Source: an uncultured Collinsella sp. (GTDB lineage Bacteria; Actinomycetota; Coriobacteriia; Coriobacteriales; Coriobacteriaceae). Taken from it: a stretch of DNA of 19,356 nt. The translations under genes and the position numbers were made by a program. The DNA is taken from assembly GCA_958435545.1 (NCBI GenBank), contig CAUBGU010000022.1, positions 1 to 19,356 on the forward strand, in the 5' to 3' direction. Below, piece by piece: positions 14,708 through 19,356 of the stretch (positions are counted from its first letter, which is position 1; the number at the start of each line of letters is the position of its first letter). A model generated the notes under the pieces. The model was not told the origin of the DNA and ran no database searches. It saw only the letters and a list, made by a program, of their open reading frames with translations.

Positions 14708-14904
14708 CCTACCATTTAGGGACAGGTTTATTTTGTCAGTTTTTACCTGCGGAAACGCCCCAGTTGCGGCATCGCAATAAACCGCGCGCCGCCATACGCA
14801 CATAGCACCCCAAAGGGGGCCGGCCTCATCACAACCCGAGGCCGCCCCCTTTGCCGTTTTACCCGATAAAACTGACCAAAATAAACCTGCCCCTGTTTGG
14901 TAGG
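14708..14904. repeat. 197-bp inverted-repeat element downstream of pth
   Basis: 38-bp imperfect inverted termini (14708-14745 and 14867-14904) share CCTACCA, a GGGACAGG/GGGGCAGG block, TTTATTTTG and GTCAGTTTT. The element starts 3 bp after the pth stop. Its centre carries the GC-rich terminator at 14812-14860. No ORF is supported. It may be a miniature element that now supplies the pth terminator, or a terminator around which repeats have accreted. Confidence 0.7.
14812..14860 (+). terminator. Strong intrinsic terminator for pth
   Basis: A long GC-rich stem pairs AAAGGGGGC-CGGCCTC (14812-14827) with GAGGCCG-CCCCCTTT (14838-14852) across a short loop with one mismatch or bulge, followed by GCCGTTTT. 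It lies about 110 bp past the pth stop. Confidence 0.8.
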
Positions 14905-14967
14905 CCGAAGTAGATAAACCCTGCTCCCAACCGCCGAAGACACACGTAAGTGACATGTTCATGAGGG

Positions 14968-14973
14968 TATAAT
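14968..14973 (+). promoter_or_regulatory. Consensus -10 box for nfnA-nfnB
   Basis: A perfect TATAAT after GG, 105 bp upstream of nfnA. The -35 region is poor at 17-18 bp spacing. Initiation near 14980 would give a leader of about 100 nt that opens with the hairpin at 14979-15011. Confidence 0.55.
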
Positions 14974-14978
14974 TTGCA

Positions 14979-15018
14979 CCGTATGTCTGCACAACGCCTG
15001 TGCGCGTACGGTTTTATT
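14979..15018 (+). promoter_or_regulatory. Terminator-like hairpin in the nfnA leader
   Basis: CCGTA...TACGG arms with an inner TGCACA/TGTGCG stem (14979-15011) are followed by TTTTATT, in the predicted 5' leader and 60 bp before the nfnA start. A second hairpin (CCGT...ACGG, about 15026-15049) follows. The arrangement could be an attenuator or a leader-stabilising structure. No known riboswitch class is recognised. Confidence 0.4.
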
Positions 15019-15078
15019 CGGGCTACCGTCCATTTCCGTGGAGGCACGGTTCGGCGGCCCTAACAAGAGAGGGGTTCT

Positions 15079-15918
15079 ATGTATAAGATCCTGGAGAAGA
15101 CGCAGTTCTCGGAGAAGGTGTTCAAGTTCCGCATCGAGGCGCCCGCAATCGCCAAGCATGCGCACGCTGGACAGTTCCTCATGGTCCGCGCCAACGAGAC
15201 GGGCGAGCGCGTCCCGTTTACCCTGGCCGGCTGGAACGGTGACGAGGGCTGGGTCGAGTTCATCTTCATGGTGATCGGCAAGACCACCGAGATGCTGTCC
15301 ACCTACGAGGCCGGCGAGTCGCTGCGCGACGTCGTGGGCCCGCTGGGCGTTCCCACCGAGATGGCCGAGGGCCCCTGCGCCGTCATTGGCGGCGGCGTCG
15401 GCCTGGCAATTGCCTTCCCGGTCGCCAAGCACCTGGTCGAGACCGGCCACGAGGTGCACGCCATCATGGGCGCCCGCACCAAGGACCTCCTGCTCATGGA
15501 GGACCAGTTCCGCGAGCTCCTCGACGAGGACCACATCCACATCACCACTGACGACGGCTCCTACGGCGAGCAGGGCGTTGTCACCGCTCCGTTGGAGCGC
15601 CTGCTGCAGGACAAGGCCGTGAGCCAGGTCTTCTGCGTCGGCCCCGTTCCGATGATGAAGTTCTCGACCCTCACCGCCCAGAAGTACGACACCCCCATCA
15701 CCGCGTCGCTCAACCCCATCATGGTTGACGGCACCGGTATGTGCGGCTGCTGCCGCGTCGAGGTGGGCGGCGTGACCAAGTTCGCTTGCGTCGACGGCCC
15801 CGACTTCGATGCCACCCTGGTCGACTGGGATGACCTTCGTGCCCGCCAGGCCGCTTACCGTTCCGAAGAGGGCGAGTCCCTCAAGGCCTATGAGGAAAAG
15901 AGCTGCGCATGCCACTAG
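15079..15918 (+). CDS. nfnA: NfnA/SudB-type FAD/NAD-binding [2Fe-2S] subunit
   Basis: Small subunit of an NfnAB-type flavoenzyme (NADH-dependent ferredoxin:NADP+ oxidoreductase, also annotated as sulfide dehydrogenase). The 279-aa protein has an N-terminal FAD-binding barrel with RVPFTLAGW (44-52), a nucleotide-binding domain with VIGGGVGLAIAFPVAKHL (102-119), and a C-terminal [2Fe-2S] segment DGTGMCGCCR (217-226) with Cys237 in FACVDGP. In characterised NfnA one Asp and three Cys bind this cluster, which fits this pattern. An extra Cys pair lies at the C-terminus (SCACH). GAGAGGGG lies 4 nt upstream of the ATG. It overlaps nfnB by 10 bp, implying coupled translation. It is related to PyrK, but no dihydroorotate dehydrogenase gene is nearby. 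Confidence 0.88.
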   Translation: MYKILEKTQFSEKVFKFRIEAPAIAKHAHAGQFLMVRANETGERVPFTLAGWNGDEGWVEFIFMVIGKTTEMLSTYEAGESLRDVVGPLGVPTEMAEGPCAVIGGGVGLAIAFPVAKHLVETGHEVHAIMGARTKDLLLMEDQFRELLDEDHIHITTDDGSYGEQGVVTAPLERLLQDKAVSQVFCVGPVPMMKFSTLTAQKYDTPITASLNPIMVDGTGMCGCCRVEVGGVTKFACVDGPDFDATLVDWDDLRARQAAYRSEEGESLKAYEEKSCACH

Positions 15919-17318
15919 TTAACGGTCGTTTCGTTGCCGATATGAAGTCGCCCCGCACCCCCGATAACGAGGAGCCGGCTGCCGAGCGCGCCTGCGACTT
16001 CCGCCCCGTCGACAAGGGCTTCACCGAGGAGATGGCGCTGGCCGAGGCCGAGCGCTGCCTCAACTGCAAGAAGCCGTTCTGTGTTGAGGGCTGCCCCGTC
16101 AACATCAACATCCCCCGCTTTATCGAGCAGATCCGCGCGAAGGACTTCGGCGGCGCTCTCGATACCATCCGCGAGGACTCCATGCTTCCCGCCATCTGCG
16201 GCCGCGTCTGCCCGCAGGAGAATCAGTGCGAGGGCAAGTGCATCCGTGGCAAGAAGTCCGAGCCCGTGGCCATCGGCCAGCTCGAGCGCTTCCTGGGTGA
16301 CCGCCCCGAGCTCGCCTCCACGCCCAAGATGGCTCCCAAGAACGGCAAGAAGGTCGCCGTCGTTGGCTCCGGCCCGTCCGGCATCACCTGCGCCGGCGAG
16401 CTCGCCCGTAACGGCTTTGACGTTACCGTCTTCGAGGCCTTCTTCACCGGCGGCGGCGTGCTGGTCTACGGCATCCCCGAGTTCCGTCTGCCCAAGGCGG
16501 TCGTCAAGCGCGAGATTGACGGCCTGGAGGACATGGGCGTCAAGTTTGAGTACAACTCCGTCGTGGGCAACATGGCCACGGCCGAGGAGCTGTTCGAGCA
16601 GGGCTTCGACGCCATCTACGTGGCGACCGGCGCTGGCCTGCCCAAGTTCCTCAACGTCCCCGGCGAGAACCTGCCCAACGTCTTCTTCGCGAACGAGTAC
16701 CTCACCCGCGTGAACCTGATGAAGGCCAACAAGTTCCCCGAGTACGACACCCCCACCAAGCACGGCAAGAACGTCGTTGTCTTTGGTGGCGGCAACGTGG
16801 CTATGGACGCCGTCCGTACCGCCAAGCGCCTGGGCGCCGAGCACGCCATCATCGCCTACCGTCGTACCGAGGATGAGATGCCTTGCCGTCGTGCCGAGCT
16901 GCACCACGCCAAGGCCGAGGGCGTCGAGGTTCTGCCGCTCGTTTCCCCGCTCGAGTTTGTCGCTGGCGAAGACGGCTCCGTGTGCGCCGTCAAGGTCCAG
17001 AAGATGGAGCTCGGCGAGCCCGACGAGTCCGGCCGTCGTCGCCCGGTGCCCATCGAGGGCGCCATCGAGGAGATCCCCTGCGACGTCGCGATCTCGGCTA
17101 TCGGCACCAACGCCAACCCCTTCGCAAAGAAGATCGGCGGCAAGATGGAGCTCAACAAGTGGGGCTACATCGTCGCCGACGAGGAGACCGGCCAGACCAC
17201 CGATCCCCGCATCTGGGCCGGCGGCGACATCGTCACCGGTGCCGCTACGGTCATTCTGGCGATGGGCGCCGGCAAGAAGGCCGCCGCTTCCATCACCAAG
17301 AGCCTGCTGGGCGAGTAA
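15909..17318 (+). CDS. nfnB: NfnB / glutamate-synthase-small-subunit-like flavoprotein
   Basis: Large subunit partner of the preceding gene, often annotated gltA or gltD-like (NADPH-dependent glutamate synthase beta chain). The 469-aa protein has an N-terminal domain with two [4Fe-4S] cysteine sets: C50-x2-C53-x4-C58-x3-C62 and C97-x3-C101-x5-C107-x3-C111. Then come the FAD-binding GSGPSGITCA (153-162), a GGGVLVYGIPEFRLP motif (181-195), an NADPH-binding GGGNVAMD (293-300), and a C-terminal FAD-contact segment IWAGGDIVTGAATV (435-448). No glutamate synthase large subunit is adjacent, while an NfnA homologue overlaps it, so electron bifurcation between NADH, ferredoxin and NADPH is the better reading; glutamate synthesis is not excluded. 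Confidence 0.88.
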   Translation: MPLVNGRFVADMKSPRTPDNEEPAAERACDFRPVDKGFTEEMALAEAERCLNCKKPFCVEGCPVNINIPRFIEQIRAKDFGGALDTIREDSMLPAICGRVCPQENQCEGKCIRGKKSEPVAIGQLERFLGDRPELASTPKMAPKNGKKVAVVGSGPSGITCAGELARNGFDVTVFEAFFTGGGVLVYGIPEFRLPKAVVKREIDGLEDMGVKFEYNSVVGNMATAEELFEQGFDAIYVATGAGLPKFLNVPGENLPNVFFANEYLTRVNLMKANKFPEYDTPTKHGKNVVVFGGGNVAMDAVRTAKRLGAEHAIIAYRRTEDEMPCRRAELHHAKAEGVEVLPLVSPLEFVAGEDGSVCAVKVQKMELGEPDESGRRRPVPIEGAIEEIPCDVAISAIGTNANPFAKKIGGKMELNKWGYIVADEETGQTTDPRIWAGGDIVTGAATVILAMGAGKKAAASITKSLLGE

Positions 17319-17346
17319 TCACCCGCAGCGCTAGCCACCAAACGGC

Positions 17347-17385
17347 AAAGTCCCCGTCGAGCACGCGCCCGGCGGGGACTTTTTC
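17347..17385 (+). terminator. Rho-independent terminator after nfnB
   Basis: A perfect 10-bp stem AAAGTCCCCG (17347-17356) with its complement (17373-17382), 16-nt loop, followed by Ts. It lies 28 bp past the nfnB stop. Confidence 0.85.
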
Positions 17386-17396
17386 TATACCGGCCG

Positions 17397-17442
17397 CCCC
17401 AACCACCACAATGGGGACAGGCACCTTTGTGGTGGTTTGGGG
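17397..17442. repeat. Palindromic element with a GGGGACAGGCACC loop
   Basis: Arms CCCCAACCACCACAA (17397-17411) and TTGTGGTGGTT-T-GGGG (17427-17442) pair over 15 bp with one bulge. The loop contains GGGGACAGG, also seen in similar form (GGGACAGG) in the termini of the element after pth. It sits directly after the nfnB terminator and has no T-run of its own. Confidence 0.65.
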
Positions 17443-17472
17443 ACTTGCCCGGCGAACCAATTCCGACGTTTG

Positions 17473-17688
17473 TCTCAATCTGTAACAGTTAGGCCCTGTT
17501 GAGCATCGTAGTTGTTACAGATCAAGATATTGTGCGAACATCCGCCTGTTTGTCTCAATCTGTAACAGTTAGAGACCAAATTCCTCGCTACGTGTTACAG
17601 ATCGAGACGTTAGGTTGGCGGCCGAACAGTTCGTCTCAATCTGTAACACCTGGAGCCCAAATATCTGGCTTGGTGTTACAGATTGAGA
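17473..17688. repeat. Array of three 55-bp palindromes at about 80-bp period
   Basis: Units at 17473-17527, 17553-17607 and 17634-17688 are each exactly 55 bp. Each has left arm TCTCAATCTGTAACA, a variable 25-bp centre, and right arm TGTTACAGAT ending in AAGA or GAGA. Periods are 80 and 81 bp. The left arms are identical; the right arms vary by one or two bases; centres and gaps are only loosely similar. The array lies between the convergent nfnB and surface-protein genes, 37 bp from the stop of the latter. It is not a CRISPR: the repeats alternate in orientation and the spacing is irregular for one. Confidence 0.82.
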
Positions 17689-17725
17689 TTTTGCTAAAGC
17701 CGAGGATGGGCGCCGCCGCCAAAAC

Positions 17726-19356
17726 CTAACGCTTGCGGCGCTTGGTTGCGGCGATGCCGGCGGCGGCTACGGTTGCGCCGGCGATGCCTAGGGCGGCGAC
17801 CGTCATCGCGGTGGTATCCCCCGTGGTAGCCAGGACAGCATCGCCCTTCTTGGCCTGCGTGGTTTTCTCAACCGTCTTGGCCGTGGTGGTTGTCGTGACC
17901 GGTTTAGCCGCGGGCTTGGTCTCGGGCTTCACCTCGGGCTTGGGCTCAGGCTTGACCTCAGGCTGCGGCGCGGGCTTTTCGGGGTCGACCGGAGCCGGCG
18001 TGGCCTCGGGCGTAAACGTCAGATCGGTGTTGAGCCACAGAGTGAAGATACAGCCGCTCTCGGGATCAACTACACTCGCTTCGCCCATCTGGTAGCCGCA
18101 CTCCCGGCCGTTGATCACCAGCTTGGTGTCGGGCGTAAAGTAGAAGCCGCGCGCGGACTTGAGGTAGATGCCGTAGCGATAGGTCACGCCAGGCTTAAAG
18201 ACGTCGATGTGATTCGTGATGTTCTGATCCCAGAAATCCACGGAGTTCACTTCGCTGCCGTCGCTACCCGTCCAGAACTCACACTGAGGAAGGGAGTTGG
18301 AGCCCGTCGGAACATTCGCCGTAAAGACCGGCCTATCGCCCGCCTTGAAGGTGGTCGTGGCGCCGTTGATCTCGATAACGTCGATGGCACGCCATTCGTC
18401 GATTGGCTGTTCGCACAGCATATTGCCAGCGATTGGCGCAAAGACGCCGTTGTCGGTCTTGATGTGGTGCACCCAACGACCGTTGACGTTCATATTGCAG
18501 TCATCGGCCACGGTATTGTCGCCCTTGAGCCTCAGCTCAACGGAGTACATGTAGAACTTGCCCTCTTCGAAGTGCTCGATCCTCCTCGCGCCCGTCGGAT
18601 ACTTGGCGGGGTCGGAATACCAGAAGGCAACGGGCGTGAGCTCCGCGGGGTCGCTGCCATCCATCTCCTCCCAGCACTCGTAGGCGATCTCGTACTTGTC
18701 GGCGTCAGCAGCGGGAATCGTCGCGGTCGCGCGGGGCGCCTCGCCGGGCGCGTAGTTGGTCTTCACGTCGTTGACGTTCAGGTTATGGAGGGCTTCGTTT
18801 TCTGACGCAACGAGCGTAATTTCGCTATTGATGGCGTAGCGGAGGTAATAATCGTACCTGGTTTCGTTGAGGATAGTCGAGCTGCCTTCATAGTCAGTTC
18901 CGGTATACTCCAGTGCCGTGCCAATATAGAGAGCCTCATTGCGCGTGAGTCGATACGAGCCGCCTGCCGCGCCACCCGTAAAGGTCAGCGTCAGCCTCAT
19001 GTTATTGCCAACGGGTTCGAAGCGAGCCGTCACGTCGGACATGGACGCATCCTGAACTTCGACCAGAATGCCCGAAGCGGCATCGGCCCTGTAGTACTTA
19101 ACCTCGACGACTTCGCTCGCAAGCGTTTCTGGAATGCCACCCTCTACATCGAGAAAATCATGGGTATACGGCTGGCCCTTTTTGAGTGTGACCTTGCTCG
19201 GAAGCGCGCAGTCCGTATAGTGGGGGACCACGGTCGTGTTGACCCTAACGTCGCTGCCGCCAACAACATCGGTCACACCGCAGGGCATGATGGCGTTGTT
19301 TGCCGGCGTGGCGGCGTTGTCGCTGGGAGTATTTTGTTCAGCGGGTGCCGCATCGT
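17726..19356 (-). CDS. Sortase-anchored surface protein, C-terminal part (cut by window edge)
   Basis: The frame is open to the window end, so the start and any signal peptide lie outside; 543 residues are visible (numbered here from the Met at 19288, residue 1). The C-terminus is a cell-wall sorting signal: LATTG (486-490) in place of LPxTG, Asp next, a hydrophobic helix (about 495-513) and KRRKR. Before it, about 431-480, lies a Pro/Glu/Lys then Thr-rich wall-spanning segment with PEVKPEPKPEVKPE-like repeats. Two similar modules are visible (about 171-300 and 305-430), each with a polar start (APGEAPRATA, KAGDRPVFTA), an FW pair, an F-x-x-G-x-x-Y-x-Y-x-(I/V)-x-L strand and a VNGR/INGR turn. 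Several Cys in the modules may form disulfides. No enzymatic motif was recognised; adhesion is a guess. A neighbouring sortase is not in the window. Confidence 0.82.
   Translation of the reverse strand, partial: DAAPAEQNTPSDNAATPANNAIMPCGVTDVVGGSDVRVNTTVVPHYTDCALPSKVTLKKGQPYTHDFLDVEGGIPETLASEVVEVKYYRADAASGILVEVQDASMSDVTARFEPVGNNMRLTLTFTGGAAGGSYRLTRNEALYIGTALEYTGTDYEGSSTILNETRYDYYLRYAINSEITLVASENEALHNLNVNDVKTNYAPGEAPRATATIPAADADKYEIAYECWEEMDGSDPAELTPVAFWYSDPAKYPTGARRIEHFEEGKFYMYSVELRLKGDNTVADDCNMNVNGRWVHHIKTDNGVFAPIAGNMLCEQPIDEWRAIDVIEINGATTTFKAGDRPVFTANVPTGSNSLPQCEFWTGSDGSEVNSVDFWDQNITNHIDVFKPGVTYRYGIYLKSARGFYFTPDTKLVINGRECGYQMGEASVVDPESGCIFTLWLNTDLTFTPEATPAPVDPEKPAPQPEVKPEPKPEVKPETKPAAKPVTTTTTAKTVEKTTQAKKGDAVLATTGDTTAMTVAALGIAGATVAAAGIAATKRRKR

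Noticed and set aside
14959..15915. A 318-codon minus-strand frame opposite nfnA
   Set aside because: Antisense shadow without motifs; nfnA has intact FAD, NAD and [2Fe-2S] motifs and an SD.
17473..17688. A small CRISPR array
   Set aside because: The repeats alternate in orientation within 55-bp palindromes, the repeated arm is only 15 bp, and no cas genes are present.

Overview
The window looks like chromosomal DNA of a high-GC Gram-positive gut bacterium of the class Coriobacteriia, most likely Collinsella or a close relative. The basis is strong GC bias at third codon positions, AGGAGG-type ribosome binding sites, a type III pantothenate kinase, a self-contained ECF transporter operon, an NfnAB-type flavoprotein pair, a sortase-anchored surface protein, and intergenic spaces filled with short palindromic elements. 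This placement is inference; no 16S rRNA gene is present.

Layout. 1-350: an initiator tRNA-fMet on the minus strand with its own promoter and terminator. 370-1143: coaX (+). 1339-4615: a minus-strand block of sir2 (4615-3863), a DHPS-HPPK fusion folP-folK (3768-2041), and a biotin-ligase-fold protein that lacks the usual active-site loop (2040-1339). 4752-5570: an exonuclease III-type AP endonuclease (+). 5571-6104: no gene; two related inverted-repeat elements, each preceded by a copy of the same direct repeat. 6105-9359 (-): a compact ECF operon reading ecfT, then a double-ATPase ecfA, then an S component. The linker of the double ATPase coincides with a 191-bp inverted-repeat element carried in frame.

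9553-14705 (+) is glmU, prs, pth, an order common in bacteria. Here it is split between prs and pth by a roughly 1.7-kb segment: an unrecognised 375-aa protein with a Vsr/DUF559-like (PD-(D/E)XK-type) C-terminus, bracketed by two 205/206-bp elements sharing 25-bp terminal inverted repeats. 14708-14904 is another inverted-repeat element with the pth terminator inside it. 15079-17318 (+) is the overlapping pair nfnA-nfnB, preceded by a roughly 100-nt leader with a terminator-like hairpin. 17347-17688 holds a terminator, a hairpin and three regularly spaced 55-bp palindromes. 17726-19356 (-) is the 3' part of a sortase-anchored surface protein cut by the window edge.

Functionally most genes are housekeeping: CoA, folate, UDP-GlcNAc, PRPP, peptidyl-tRNA recycling, DNA repair and NAD(P)H/ferredoxin balance. 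The accessory signal lies in the palindromic elements, the nuclease-like gene between two of them, and the unusual architectures of FolP, the BirA-like protein and EcfA.
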